A stretch of 64,000 nucleotides of DNA from Dongia_B soli (GTDB lineage Bacteria > Pseudomonadota > Alphaproteobacteria > Dongiales > Dongiaceae), in the NCBI RefSeq assembly GCF_034044715.1, contig NZ_JAXCLW010000009.1, positions 88,000-151,999 of the forward strand. Direction: 5' to 3'. Below the pieces are notes generated by a model, which made no database searches, was not told the origin of the DNA, and saw only the letters and a list, made by a program, of their open reading frames with translations. Position 1 is the first letter of the stretch; the number at the start of each line of letters is the position of its first letter. Below, in pieces: positions 1 through 9,880 of the stretch. A program made the position numbers and the translations under genes.

Positions 1-2833
1 GCCGGAAGAGGTGCAACGCCTGGGGGTCACCGCCGACAAGGCTTCGCCCGACCTCACCATGGTCGTGCACTTGACCTCGCCCGATAACCGCTATGACATG
101 CTCTATCTCTCCAATTACGCCTTGCTCAACGTGAAGGATGAGCTGGCGCGTCTGGACGGCGTCGGCGATGTGCAACTGTTCGGCCTCGGCGACTATTCGC
201 TCCGGGTATGGCTCGACCCGAACAAGATTGCCTCGAGCGGCCTGACGACGAGCGATATCGTAGCGGCGATTCGCGAACAGAACCGCCAGGTGGCGGCCGG
301 TGCCTTGGGTGCGCCACCGGCGCCGGGTGATACCAGCTTTCAGCTCGCGATCAATACTCAAGGACGCCTGGTTACCGAGGATGAGTTCGAGAACATCATT
401 GTCCGCGTCGGCGATAATGGCGAAATCACGCGGCTGAAAGATATTGCCCGCGTCGAGCTCGGTTCCAGCCAGTATGCTTTGCGTTCGTTGCTGGACAATA
501 AGCCGGCTGTGGCGATGCCGATCTTCCAGCGGCCTGGGTCCAATGCCATCGCCATCTCCGATGCCGTTCGCGCTAAAATGGCGGAGTTGAAGCAGAACTT
601 CCCCGAAGGCGTCGATTACACCATCGTCTATGACCCGACCGTTTTCGTGCGCGGCTCGATCGAGGCGGTTGTTCACACGCTGTTTGAAGCCATCGTGCTG
701 GTGGTGTTGGTCGTCGTCCTCTTCCTGCAAACCTGGCGGGCATCGATCATTCCGTTGGCTGCCGTGCCGGTCTCATTGATCGGTACCTTTGCGATCATGC
801 ATGCCTTCGGCTTCTCATTGAATGCCTTGTCGCTGTTCGGTCTGGTGCTGGCGATCGGCATCGTGGTCGACGATGCGATCGTCGTTGTCGAAAACGTCGA
901 GCGCAATATCGGTCTTGGCCTGAAACCGGTGGAGGCGACCAAGCGCGCCATGCGGGAAGTGACCGGGCCAATCATCGCCACGGCGCTGGTGCTTTGCGCT
1001 GTCTTCGTGCCGACGGCCTTCATTTCCGGCCTGACCGGCCAGTTCTACCGGCAGTTCGCTTTAACCATTGCCATCTCGACGGTGATTTCAGCCTTCAATT
1101 CGCTGACCCTGTCGCCGGCTTTGGCTGCTGTCCTGCTGAAGGGGCATCACGAGCCGAGGGACCGGTTCTCGCGCCTGCTCGACTGGCTGTTCGGCACTTG
1201 GCTGTTCCGCCCCTTCAACCGGTTCTTCGAACTGGCCAGCCATGGCTATGTCGGTACCGTCCGTCGGGTACTGCGTGGCAGCGCCATCGGGTTGATCCTC
1301 TATGCCGGCTTGCTGGGGCTCAGCTATCTCGGCTTCTCCCATACGCCGACCGGTTTCGTGCCGCCGCAGGACAAGCAGTATCTGGTCGCTTTCGCGCAGT
1401 TGCCGGATGCCGCTACCCTGGATCGCAGCGAGGCGGTGATCCGCCGCATGTCGGATATCGCCTTGAAGAATCCCAATGTGGAAAGCACCGTGGCTTTCCC
1501 CGGCCTGTCGATCAATGGCTTCACCAACAGCCCGAATAGCGGCATCGTCTTCGTCACCCTGAAGCCGTTTGAGGACCGGAAGAAAGCGGACCAATCGGCC
1601 AGCGCCGTGGCGGCGGCTCTGAATGCGCAATATGCCAATATTCAGGAAGCCTTCATCGCGATCTTCCCGCCGCCGCCTGTCCAGGGCCTCGGCACGATCG
1701 GCGGTTTCCGGCTGCAGATCGAGGATCGCGGCGGTCTCGGTTATGAGGAGCTGTATAAGCAGACCCAGAATATTCTGGCCAAGGCGCAGCAGGTGCCGGA
1801 GCTGACCGGGCTGTTCTCCAGCTACCAGGTGAACGTGCCGCAGATCGATGCCAATGTCGATCGCGAGAAAGCCAAAACCCATGGTGTCGCCATCAGCGAG
1901 ATCTTTGACACATTGCAGGCCTATCTGGGGTCCCTCTATGTCAACGACTTCAACCGTTTCGGCCGTACCTTGCAGGTCAATGTCCAGGCCGATCAGCGCT
2001 TCCGTCTGGAATCGGATCAGATCGGCCAGTTGAAGGTGCGCAACAATCTTGGCGAGATGGTGCCGCTATCGACCTTCGTGAAGGTCAGCGATACGGCAGG
2101 TCCCGACCGCGTGATGCATTACAACGGCTTTGCAACAGCGGAGATCAACGGCGCGGCTGCCCCCGGCTACAGCTCGGGTCAGGCCCAGGCGGCGATCGAA
2201 AAGCTGCTGAAGCAGGAACTGCCGAACGGCATGACCTATGAATGGACCGAATTAACCTATCAGCAGATCCTGGCGGGCAATACGGCGGCCCTGGTCTTCC
2301 CGCTCTGCGTGCTCCTGGCATTCCTCGTGCTGGCTGCGCAATATGAAAGCTGGAGCTTGCCTTTGGCGGTCATCCTGATCGTGCCGATGACATTGCTGTC
2401 GGCGATCGCGGGCGTGATCATGTCGGGTGGCGACAACAACATCTTCACCCAGATCGGCCTGATCGTGCTGGTCGGCCTTGCCTGCAAGAACGCGATTCTG
2501 ATCGTCGAATTTGCCAAGGACAAGCAGCAGGAAGGGATGGACAGGGTTGCCGCCGTCCTCGAAGCCTGCCGCCTGCGCTTGCGGCCGATCCTGATGACGT
2601 CCTTCGCCTTCATCATGGGTGTCGTGCCGCTGGTCACCTCGACCGGCGCCGGTGCGGAAATGCGCCATGCCATGGGTGTGGCGGTCTTCTCCGGCATGCT
2701 GGGTGTCACCTTCTTCGGCTTGCTCTTGACGCCGCTCTTCTACGTGCTGATCCGCCGCATGGTGGAAGGCCGAAAGCCGAAGCAACAGGAGCTCGACTGG
2801 GTGAAGCCGGAACCGGCCGACCCCACCTCCTGA
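1..2833 (+). CDS. RND-family multidrug efflux transporter, inner-membrane subunit (5' end outside window)
   Basis: This is the proton-driven inner-membrane pump of a tripartite RND exporter of the AcrB/MexB (HAE1) type. The frame is open from base 2, before the first possible start, so the N-terminus lies outside the window; about 943 of the usual 1030-1060 residues are present. TM4 carries the paired aspartates of the proton relay in the stretch GIVVDDAIVVVENVER, and TM10 carries the conserved lysine in GLACKNAILIVEFAKD. Both large periplasmic porter/docking halves and the C-terminal helix bundle are complete, ending in a short charged tail. The membrane-fusion partner is presumably just upstream. 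The family is certain; the substrate cannot be read from sequence. Confidence 0.95.
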   Translation, partial: PEEVQRLGVTADKASPDLTMVVHLTSPDNRYDMLYLSNYALLNVKDELARLDGVGDVQLFGLGDYSLRVWLDPNKIASSGLTTSDIVAAIREQNRQVAAGALGAPPAPGDTSFQLAINTQGRLVTEDEFENIIVRVGDNGEITRLKDIARVELGSSQYALRSLLDNKPAVAMPIFQRPGSNAIAISDAVRAKMAELKQNFPEGVDYTIVYDPTVFVRGSIEAVVHTLFEAIVLVVLVVVLFLQTWRASIIPLAAVPVSLIGTFAIMHAFGFSLNALSLFGLVLAIGIVVDDAIVVVENVERNIGLGLKPVEATKRAMREVTGPIIATALVLCAVFVPTAFISGLTGQFYRQFALTIAISTVISAFNSLTLSPALAAVLLKGHHEPRDRFSRLLDWLFGTWLFRPFNRFFELASHGYVGTVRRVLRGSAIGLILYAGLLGLSYLGFSHTPTGFVPPQDKQYLVAFAQLPDAATLDRSEAVIRRMSDIALKNPNVESTVAFPGLSINGFTNSPNSGIVFVTLKPFEDRKKADQSASAVAAALNAQYANIQEAFIAIFPPPPVQGLGTIGGFRLQIEDRGGLGYEELYKQTQNILAKAQQVPELTGLFSSYQVNVPQIDANVDREKAKTHGVAISEIFDTLQAYLGSLYVNDFNRFGRTLQVNVQADQRFRLESDQIGQLKVRNNLGEMVPLSTFVKVSDTAGPDRVMHYNGFATAEINGAAAPGYSSGQAQAAIEKLLKQELPNGMTYEWTELTYQQILAGNTAALVFPLCVLLAFLVLAAQYESWSLPLAVILIVPMTLLSAIAGVIMSGGDNNIFTQIGLIVLVGLACKNAILIVEFAKDKQQEGMDRVAAVLEACRLRLRPILMTSFAFIMGVVPLVTSTGAGAEMRHAMGVAVFSGMLGVTFFGLLLTPLFYVLIRRMVEGRKPKQQELDWVKPEPADPTS

Positions 2834-2853
2834 TCGGCCGACCTGCTGGAGCA

Positions 2854-2885
2854 AAAACAGCGGCATCTTGCGATGCCGCTGTTTT
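2854..2885. terminator. Bidirectional intrinsic terminator between RND pump and chemoreceptor
   Basis: A perfect 13-bp inverted repeat (AAAACAGCGGCAT / ATGCCGCTGTTTT) with a 6-nt loop lies between two convergent genes. The A-run on one side and the T-run on the other let it act in both directions. Confidence 0.9.
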
Positions 2886-2908
2886 CCTTTGAGCTGTCCG
2901 AAAGATGA

Positions 2909-5008
2909 TCAGCCGGCCCGGACCTTGGCGATGAAGCCATCGACTTCCTGAGCCAGCGATTGCGACTGGCGTGACAGGTCGCCGGCGGCGGAGAGCACCT
3001 GGGAGGAGGCCATGCCGGCATCTTCCGAGGCGCGGCTGACCCCGTTGATATTCTGATTGACCTCGTCGGTTCCGCTTGCCGCCTGTTGTGCATTGCTGGA
3101 AATCTCTTGGGTGGCAGCGGATTGCTGTTCCACAGCGGCGGCGATGGCCGAGGAGATTTCGTTGATTCGGTCGATGGTCTGGCGGATGCGCGACATGGCA
3201 TCGACCGCTTCCTTGGTGACCGATTGCATGCTGGCGATTTGGCCGGAAATTTCCTCGGTCGCCCGTGCCGTCTGATTGGCAAGGTTTTTCACTTCCGAAG
3301 CGACGACGGCAAAGCCCTTGCCGGCATCGCCCGCCCGGGCGGCCTCGATGGTCGCATTGAGGGCCAGCAGATTGGTCTGGCTGGCGATATCGTTGATCAG
3401 CTGCACGATGCCGCCGATCTTGTCGGCAGCTTCGGCCAGGGATTCGACGGTATGGCCGGTGCGGGCGACTTCATCCACGGCGCCGCGGGCGACGTTGCTA
3501 CTGTCGGAGACCTGTCGGCTGATTTCCCGGATCGAAGATGAAAGTTCCTCGGCCGCGGCGGCGACTGTGGTGACATTGGCGGAAGCCTGGGTGGCGGCTG
3601 CGGCCGCCGCAGTCGCCTGCCGAGAACTTTCCTCGGCCACCGCCGACATCGATTGCGCATTGGATTCAAGGTTCGTCGCCGAAGAGGAGACCGACCGGAC
3701 GATGCCCTTGACGCTGGCTTCGAAATTGTCGGCCATGTTCAGCATCATATTGCGGCGTTCGGCAGCGGCGGTTCGTTCCACTTCTTCCTGCTGCTCGCGA
3801 AGCTGATGCACTTCCATCAATTTTTGCCGGAAGAACTCCACGGACTTTGCCATGACGCCCAATTCGTCACCGCGCGCGGTCATCGGCACCTCAATGCCGG
3901 TATTGCCGTCTGCCAGGATTTCCACTGCCTTGGTCAACCGCTTGACCGGGCTTGCCGCTACAACGCGAACGAGCAGCATGATGACGATCGCCAACAAAAC
4001 GACCACGGCGAGAGCAACGATCACATTGGCCCAGATGACCTGCTTGACCGGCGCGAGGATCTTGTCCTCCGGCAGATTGACCAAGACCGACCAAGGCTTC
4101 GGTGCGTCACCGATTTGCATGGGCACGAAGACGCGTGTCACATTCGTGCCCAGTGACCGCGAATAATCGTCCATCGAAAACGTCTCGCCGCGCTGCATCC
4201 GAGGCAAGGCATCGGGGAAAAGCGGGCTGGCATTGACGAACGGCTTGCCAAGATTTTTGGCGTCCGCAGAAGCAGCGAACAGGCCGCCGCTGGAGATGAC
4301 CGAGACCGAGCCGGTACCATAGGGACGCACCTGCAGCAGATCCTGGTTCATCTTGTCGAGCGACATGTCGACGCCGATGACGCCGATGACCTTGCCGTCC
4401 ACCTTGATCGGCGCAGCCAGGCTGACGAGCAGCGTGTCCTTGCCCGCCACCGGATAGATGTAAGGCTCCAGCACGGTATCGACGCCCGACTTCAACGGAA
4501 TCTGATAGAAATCCCCGTCGGCGCCCTGGCTGTCCAGCGAGTTCATTGGATCAAGTTGGACATTACCGTCCTTGGGATACAGATAGGGGACGAAACGGCC
4601 CGTCTTGTCGGCGCCTTCGGTCCCTATCGAGGCGGCGTCCTGCCCATCGAAAGCATTCGGCTGGAAGCCCGCCCAAACACCGATAAGATCGGGATTAGCC
4701 TTGATGGCGGCCCGCAAGGCGGCAACGAAGGATTTCCGGTTAAGCGCGCCCTCACCGCGCATCCCCAGATAAGTGTCGCGCAGGCTATAAGCAATTTGGT
4801 AATTCGCGTTGAAAGCGGCTTCCATCTTGGCTGCGCGCGACTGAGCCATTTCCTCGCCCTGCGCCATAGCCAGGTCTTTGGCGATACGGGCGCTTTGACT
4901 GGATGATATCCAGGTCGCCGCAACATAGCCAATGACCACCGCCGCCACGATCGGTAGCAAAATCTTCATGGAAAGCGGCAGACGCGAAAATACCCCAGGC
5001 GAACCCAT
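2909..5008 (-). CDS. Methyl-accepting chemotaxis protein with periplasmic Cache sensor
   Basis: A membrane chemoreceptor that signals to CheA/CheW. An N-terminal transmembrane helix (about residues 12-32) is followed by a long periplasmic double-Cache ligand domain (about 45-320), a second transmembrane helix (about 325-350), a HAMP linker and a cytoplasmic coiled-coil signalling domain. The hairpin tip shows the conserved stretch SQTNLLALNATIEAARAG. The C-terminus lacks the CheR-docking pentapeptide seen in some receptors. ATG at 5008 was chosen; a GTG codon lies immediately before it. It is transcribed alone, toward the terminator shared with the RND gene. The ligand cannot be predicted. 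Confidence 0.93.
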   Translation of the reverse strand: MGSPGVFSRLPLSMKILLPIVAAVVIGYVAATWISSSQSARIAKDLAMAQGEEMAQSRAAKMEAAFNANYQIAYSLRDTYLGMRGEGALNRKSFVAALRAAIKANPDLIGVWAGFQPNAFDGQDAASIGTEGADKTGRFVPYLYPKDGNVQLDPMNSLDSQGADGDFYQIPLKSGVDTVLEPYIYPVAGKDTLLVSLAAPIKVDGKVIGVIGVDMSLDKMNQDLLQVRPYGTGSVSVISSGGLFAASADAKNLGKPFVNASPLFPDALPRMQRGETFSMDDYSRSLGTNVTRVFVPMQIGDAPKPWSVLVNLPEDKILAPVKQVIWANVIVALAVVVLLAIVIMLLVRVVAASPVKRLTKAVEILADGNTGIEVPMTARGDELGVMAKSVEFFRQKLMEVHQLREQQEEVERTAAAERRNMMLNMADNFEASVKGIVRSVSSSATNLESNAQSMSAVAEESSRQATAAAAAATQASANVTTVAAAAEELSSSIREISRQVSDSSNVARGAVDEVARTGHTVESLAEAADKIGGIVQLINDIASQTNLLALNATIEAARAGDAGKGFAVVASEVKNLANQTARATEEISGQIASMQSVTKEAVDAMSRIRQTIDRINEISSAIAAAVEQQSAATQEISSNAQQAASGTDEVNQNINGVSRASEDAGMASSQVLSAAGDLSRQSQSLAQEVDGFIAKVRAG

Positions 5009-5108
5009 CACATACCCCGTTATGCTGGCAGGAAATGCCCTCCTGTAGCATAACGACTCTTAAGAAAGACTTGATTGATGGATTGGGGCCGTGCCTCGGG
5101 GGCGATGA

Positions 5109-5522
5109 TTAGTCGCGGCCTTTGATCTCGAACAGCTTTGTCTGTTCCGACCGGACGTGGACCGTGAGGATCAAGTTGTCGCCGGCGGAGACCAGGGACT
5201 TTTCCGCCGTACGTGGCAGCGGCACATTGACCAGGCGGCAATAACGGATCATTGCCGCACCAACAGTCTCGGCAGGAATTTTGGCCTTTTCCAGCATGCC
5301 CGAGATCGCATCCAGAATGCCCAGCGTGACGGAAATATCCGGTTTGGCGGCGATCTCGCAGGATTGAAGCATGCCGGGCGGCAAGGGCTGCTTCGATGCC
5401 GCGAGATAGGATGTCAGGGCATAGGTCAGCGCTTCTTTGCTGAAGGTGATGTGCCGCGTTTCACTCAATTGCGGCAATTCGGCGTCAGCGCCCCTGCCGG
5501 ACGGCTTTCCCATTTGTGCCAT
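5109..5522 (-). CDS. Conserved hypothetical protein, 137 aa
   Basis: A small soluble protein of unknown function. After a short polar N-terminus it is regularly helical, with no signal peptide, membrane segment or cysteine cluster. It lies about 100 bp upstream of the chemoreceptor on the same strand and could share its transcription. Codon use resembles its neighbours and the frame is clean, so it is very probably a real gene. No catalytic motif was recognised. Confidence 0.7.
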   Translation of the reverse strand: MAQMGKPSGRGADAELPQLSETRHITFSKEALTYALTSYLAASKQPLPPGMLQSCEIAAKPDISVTLGILDAISGMLEKAKIPAETVGAAMIRYCRLVNVPLPRTAEKSLVSAGDNLILTVHVRSEQTKLFEIKGRD

Positions 5523-5766
5523 TGAGGTTCCCCACTTTCCTGGCGCACCGCGCGAGTCGCGACGATGTTACGGTAGCACCTGCAACGATATGGTGAAAAG
5601 CCGCATCAGTCACCATCGCATCACGGGCAGCCGTTCGTGGCCGTCACTTGTCACCTTGATCGCATGAAACTCGTTAATATTTCGGCAAGCAGCCATGCGT
5701 CATGCTCAATTCGTGCCATACGAGTGGATGCGTCCTATCGAAGCGGCTAGGCAAGAGGAATGGAAG

Positions 5767-6807
5767 ATGAGCCGGCTTTGGCCCGCAGCACAGACAATCA
5801 CCGATCTTCGCTTGACCGCCGAGGCTTTCTGCCGGGTGGCGGAGCTGCATCTCGATTGGCGTCGCCAGCGCCGGGAGGGGCGTCGCTGCATGCTGCAGAA
5901 ATGCGATCTCAGCGGTCTCGACCTCAGCGGTCTTAATCTCGAAGGCGCCATTTTGGTGGAATGCAATCTCACCCGGGCGCGGCTGCGCGGCGTCAATTTG
6001 AAAGGCGCCGATCTGCGCGGCAGCCGTTTCGACGAAGCGGATCTGGCCGATGCGCATTTGACCCGCGCCGATTTGCGCGGCGCCCGCTTCGCCGATGCTG
6101 ATCTCAGCAAGGTCGCAGCCGACGGCGCGGATCTATCCGAAGCCTATGTCACGCTGTCGCCGGATGCATTGCCGGCGGCGTTCCGCGGCGCCTGGATTCG
6201 GGATGCCGATTTTTCCGACGCGCGCCTGCGCGGCGTCGATTTCTCCGGCGCCCAGATCGCCAACGCCGCCTTCCGCAACAGCGACATCCGCAACGCCCGT
6301 TTCGACAGCAGCGAGATCGCCAATGCCAGTTTCACCGGCGCCCGCATGACCGGTGCCCGTTTCATCGGCGCCACGATGGATGCCACCAGCTTGCTGGCGC
6401 TCGATCCGCTGACGGTGGAAATCAACCAGGCGCGGCTCGTCCCGCAGAGCGAACTGCGTGCCCGGCTCGTGGCGCATCATGATTGGATTGACAGCCTGGG
6501 CAAGAACGGCGTCCGCCTCGACCTCAGCCATTGCGATCTTCGCGGCCTCGATCTCAGCGGTGCCAATCTCTCTGCCGCAGTGCTGCGTGGCAGTCTGCTG
6601 TCCAATGTCACCTGTGCGCAAACGCGCCTGCTCTATACCGATCTCACCGGCGCCAATCTCTGCGGCGCGAAATTCAGCCGGGCAGATCTGCGGGGTGCCA
6701 ATTTCTCCGGCGCGTTCCAACGCGATCTCAGCCTGGACTCTGCCCGGATCGGGGCCATGCCCTATGTCCGGGGGATCGAGACCAAAGGCCTACGCGCTCA
6801 TCCTTGA
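5767..6807 (+). CDS. Pentapeptide-repeat protein
   Basis: Most of the 346 residues consist of A(D/N)LXX-type pentapeptide repeats, visible as runs such as CDLSGLDLSGLNLEGA. These fold into a right-handed quadrilateral beta helix. Two repeat blocks (about residues 45-210 and 255-335) are separated by a less regular insert. Some family members mimic DNA and bind gyrase, but no function can be assigned here. The start at 5767 is preferred because a purine-rich ribosome site (AGAGGA) lies just upstream; an in-frame ATG at 5695 would add 24 residues without such a site. Confidence 0.85.
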   Translation: MSRLWPAAQTITDLRLTAEAFCRVAELHLDWRRQRREGRRCMLQKCDLSGLDLSGLNLEGAILVECNLTRARLRGVNLKGADLRGSRFDEADLADAHLTRADLRGARFADADLSKVAADGADLSEAYVTLSPDALPAAFRGAWIRDADFSDARLRGVDFSGAQIANAAFRNSDIRNARFDSSEIANASFTGARMTGARFIGATMDATSLLALDPLTVEINQARLVPQSELRARLVAHHDWIDSLGKNGVRLDLSHCDLRGLDLSGANLSAAVLRGSLLSNVTCAQTRLLYTDLTGANLCGAKFSRADLRGANFSGAFQRDLSLDSARIGAMPYVRGIETKGLRAHP

Positions 6808-6984
6808 GGGCACCGCCATTAACGATCTCCAGTCGATCTTATCCGAAGGATCAATGCGGCAGACTCCGCGCGCACGGTCCCTCGCTTCATGGTATTTTTA
6901 AGCGTCCATGTGGGTTGGGGTACCCACAGGGAGGTCGGACTTCAGGCTCAGAAAACCAGGAGGCGCAAGCGACCGGGTCTGTGT

Positions 6985-7215
6985 TGGCGGCCCCGATAAG
7001 AAGCTCTATGTGCAATTGGGACAGGCGTTTAATGTGCCACCTCCGGATTGCGCAACGCCGTCGGCCTCGACTTCGATCCCAAGACCGGCCATCTCTGGAC
7101 CAATGATAATCAGGTCGATGGCATGGGAGACGACCAGCCACCCGGCGAACTGAACCACATCAATGTCGCCGCTTGGTATTCAAGTCTGAAAGTTACCGTG
7201 ACGATGGCCCAATAA
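6985..7215 (+). pseudogene. Remnant of a PQQ-dependent sugar dehydrogenase
   Basis: A short coherent stretch (LRNAVGLDFDPKTGHLWTND, then NQVDGMGDDQPPGELN) matches the blade of glucose/sorbosone-dehydrogenase-like quinoproteins that contributes cofactor and calcium ligands. The text before it (DKKLYVQLGQ) also fits the family but is out of frame. It stops after a short unrelated tail. No start or remaining blades exist nearby, so this is a decayed fragment. Confidence 0.7.
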
Positions 7216-7234
7216 CCGGCATACGATGGACAAA

Positions 7235-8554
7235 TCAGGCTTCTCTGATTTCTACACTTGCCTGCAAGCCACCATCCGGGCGGTTCCGCAGTGAAAGCGA
7301 GCCGCCGATGGCGAGCGTCAGTTGCTGGGCGATGGCGAGACCCAATCCCGCGCCGCCGGTATCGCGGCTGCGTGATCCCTCCAGGCGATAGAAAGGCTGC
7401 ATCACGCTTTCCAAGGCCGATTCGGGGATGCCGGGGCCGCGATCCTGGATCGTTATGCGGATGGATTTGTCGCTGCCGCGTTCGACCAGCAGCTCCGCTG
7501 CACCGGCATATTTGATTGCATTGTCGATCAGGTTTCCGAGGATGCGCCGCAAGGCTTGTGGACGCGTCGCCATCGTCACACCGAGATGGCCGGCGAGCGT
7601 CACCGGCTTGCCAGTGTCCTGATAATCATAGACCAGGCTGTCGAGGAAGGCGTCGATATCGAGCCGCCGCGGCTGCTCCGCATCACCATGCACACTGCGG
7701 GCGTAAGCGACACCTTCACGGACCAGATGCTGCATCTGGTCAAGATCCTCGGTCAGCTTGTCGCGCTCCGACAGGTCCGCCATTCCCTCGGTGCGCAGTT
7801 TCATGCGGGTGATCGGCGTCTGCAGATCGTGGGAAATTGCCGCCAGGATCTGCAGCCGCTCCTGCAGATGGCGGGCAATGCGATCCTGCATGGCATTGAA
7901 CGCGGTTGCTGCTTTGGCAACTTCGGTCGGGCCGTCTTCCTGGAGATGCTGGCCGCCTTTACCAGGATCGAGCGTCTCTGCAGCATGCGCTAGATGCGCC
8001 AGCGGTCGGGTGGCAAGGCGCACGGCAAACCAGGTACACAGCAACAGGAGCGCGACCTGGATCGCCAGAACGAACGGCAGCCACCGCGCGATCGGCATCA
8101 GCGAGGGTGTCACCTCGATCGTCAGCGGCGTGCCATCACTGAGGGTCAAGTGTATCTGGTATTTTTCGGGATAAGTGGAGATTGTATTGGCGTGCACCGG
8201 ATAGCGATCGCCAAGAACCGAGGCGATTAGCCGGGTGACACGCTGCGCGCGCTCGCTAAGCGGCGCATCGCCCGGCTCTCCTGAACCTAGGATGTAGCGA
8301 TAGGTCCGGCGCTCCAGCACAGGCAGCAAGCTCTCGCGATCAGCATTTGGCGTTCGATCGAGAACGGTGATGGCTGTGGCGACATCGGTTTTCAGGCTCC
8401 CGAGCATCATGGTCATCGCCGTCTGGTAGCGTTCGTAGAACAGCAAGGCGAAGGACAGGCCATGGGCGACCAGCAGGCCGGTAAAGAGAATCAAATAGAG
8501 CCGCGATGCGATAGAGCGGGGCAAAAAATGTGAGGCCAGTTGCGTTAACTGCAT
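7235..8554 (-). CDS. Sensor histidine kinase (EnvZ-like)
   Basis: An inner-membrane two-component sensor of 439 residues. Transmembrane helices near residues 18-40 and 155-178 bracket a small periplasmic domain. HAMP is followed by a HisKA dimerisation domain with the phosphorylated histidine in AAISHDLQTPITRMK and an HATPase domain with N-box NLIDNAIKYAG, G1 box DRGPGIP and G2 box GAGLGLAI. It begins 2 nt after the stop of the response regulator gene, so the two are co-transcribed and almost certainly cognate. The signal is unknown. Confidence 0.93.
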   Translation of the reverse strand: MQLTQLASHFLPRSIASRLYLILFTGLLVAHGLSFALLFYERYQTAMTMMLGSLKTDVATAITVLDRTPNADRESLLPVLERRTYRYILGSGEPGDAPLSERAQRVTRLIASVLGDRYPVHANTISTYPEKYQIHLTLSDGTPLTIEVTPSLMPIARWLPFVLAIQVALLLLCTWFAVRLATRPLAHLAHAAETLDPGKGGQHLQEDGPTEVAKAATAFNAMQDRIARHLQERLQILAAISHDLQTPITRMKLRTEGMADLSERDKLTEDLDQMQHLVREGVAYARSVHGDAEQPRRLDIDAFLDSLVYDYQDTGKPVTLAGHLGVTMATRPQALRRILGNLIDNAIKYAGAAELLVERGSDKSIRITIQDRGPGIPESALESVMQPFYRLEGSRSRDTGGAGLGLAIAQQLTLAIGGSLSLRNRPDGGLQASVEIREA

Positions 8555-8556
8555 GG

Positions 8557-9297
8557 TCAGGCGTCACTGTCGAGAAGCTTCACGGGCAGAGAGAAGACAT
8601 AGCCTTCGCTCCGCACGGTCTTGATGTAAGCCGGTTCGCGCGCATCATCGAGCAGGCGCTGGCGCAGCCGGCTTACCAGCAGGTCGATGGAGCGATCGAA
8701 ATATTCCGCATCCCGCCCCTGGGTGAGATTCATGAGCTGGTCGCGGCTTAGCACGCGCTGAGGGTGATCGAGAAAGACGCGCAGCAGGCGGAATTCCGCG
8801 CCGCTGAGAGCGACAACAGTGTCCTGTTTGTCAAGCAGATGGCGCGCTGTCGTATCCAGTCGCCAATCGCCGAATGCGATCAATCGGCTGGCCTCGGTTA
8901 CCTGCAGATTGGGTGGCAGCATGCGGGTGCGCCGGATCACCGCCCTGATCCGCGCCAGAAGCTCGCGCGCCGAGAAAGGCTTCACCACGTAATCGTCGGC
9001 GCCCATCTCCAGGCCGATGATACGGTCCGTTTCATCGTCGCGGGCGGTCAGCATCAGAACGGGAACCGACCGATGCTTGCTGGTGCGCAGATTACGGCAC
9101 AGCACCAAACCGTCATCCCCCGGCATCATCACGTCGAGGACAATCAGATCGACCGCCGTGGTCTCAAGCACGGTGAGCATCTGCCGGCCATCGGCGACGG
9201 CGGTTGCCCGCAAGCCGTTCTTCTCCACATAATCGGCGACCATCCGGCGGATTTCCCGGTCGTCATCGACGATCAGGATATGATCGACTTGGTCCAT
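8557..9297 (-). CDS. OmpR/PhoB-family response regulator
   Basis: A 246-residue DNA-binding response regulator. The receiver domain shows the acidic pair in the sequence IVDDDRE, the phospho-acceptor aspartate in VLDVMMPG, the switch threonine in LTARDDE and the lysine in DYVVKPF. The C-terminal winged helix carries the recognition-helix region FDRSIDLLVSRLRQRL and ends at EGYVF. ATG 9297 is chosen; an in-frame GTG at 9306 is the alternative. It is followed immediately by its kinase. The run of redox-type genes just upstream on the same strand is a plausible but unproven regulon. Confidence 0.93.
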   Translation of the reverse strand: MDQVDHILIVDDDREIRRMVADYVEKNGLRATAVADGRQMLTVLETTAVDLIVLDVMMPGDDGLVLCRNLRTSKHRSVPVLMLTARDDETDRIIGLEMGADDYVVKPFSARELLARIRAVIRRTRMLPPNLQVTEASRLIAFGDWRLDTTARHLLDKQDTVVALSGAEFRLLRVFLDHPQRVLSRDQLMNLTQGRDAEYFDRSIDLLVSRLRQRLLDDAREPAYIKTVRSEGYVFSLPVKLLDSDA

Positions 9298-9324
9298 GCA
9301 GCCCACCCCGTCTTCAGTATAGCC

Positions 9325-9849
9325 CTAAGATGTTCCCAGCAATTGCTGGAGCCTGGCTTCGGTCTCCGCATAATCGCCCTCACCGAAATGTCGGTAAACG
9401 ATACGGCCGTCTCGATCGATCAGGTATAGAGCGGGCCAGTACAGGTTGCCATAGGCTTTCCAGGTCGCATAGCTGTTGTCCTGCGCGACCGGATATGGGA
9501 TGCCGTAGCGCGCCACTGCGTCTTTCACATTCTCCGTGATTTTTTCGAAGCCGTATTCCGGGGAATGCACGCCGATCACCACGAGCCCTTGATCCTTGTA
9601 CTGCTCGTGCCAGGCTGTCACATGGGGGATGACGTTGATGCAATTGATGCAGGAATAGGTCCAGAATTCCACCAGCACCACCTTTCCCCGAAGCCCGGCC
9701 ATGGTCAGCGGCTCACTGTTGATCCAGGTATCGATGCCGGCGAATTCTGGTGCGGTGGAAGGCGTTGCGGTCTGGCTATAGGCGGCTTCCGGTTTGCAGG
9801 CGGAAACCGCCAGGCAGAGGGAGAGCGGCAGAAGAATCTGCTTGAGCAT
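9325..9849 (-). CDS. Thioredoxin-like (TlpA/redoxin) lipoprotein
   Basis: A 174-residue exported thiol-disulfide protein. The N-terminus MLKQILLPLSLCLAVSAC is a signal peptide ending in a lipobox-like cysteine, so it is probably membrane-anchored in the periplasm. The thioredoxin fold follows, with the segment VLVEFWTYSCINCINVIPH holding a CINC redox motif in place of the usual CPPC. This motif is typical of a subfamily of DipZ-like redoxins. ATG 9849 is chosen because the signal peptide starts there; codons further upstream are not signal-like. It sits 31 nt downstream of the first Tat hydrolase. Confidence 0.88.
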   Translation of the reverse strand: MLKQILLPLSLCLAVSACKPEAAYSQTATPSTAPEFAGIDTWINSEPLTMAGLRGKVVLVEFWTYSCINCINVIPHVTAWHEQYKDQGLVVIGVHSPEYGFEKITENVKDAVARYGIPYPVAQDNSYATWKAYGNLYWPALYLIDRDGRIVYRHFGEGDYAETEARLQQLLGTS

Positions 9850-9880
9850 TTCCAAATTCCTTGAACAGGGGTGTTGCGCG

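Noticed and set aside
1088..1882. Long minus-strand open frame opposite the RND gene
   Set aside because: Antisense to a certain gene, low-complexity Arg/Gln/Gly composition, no ribosome site.
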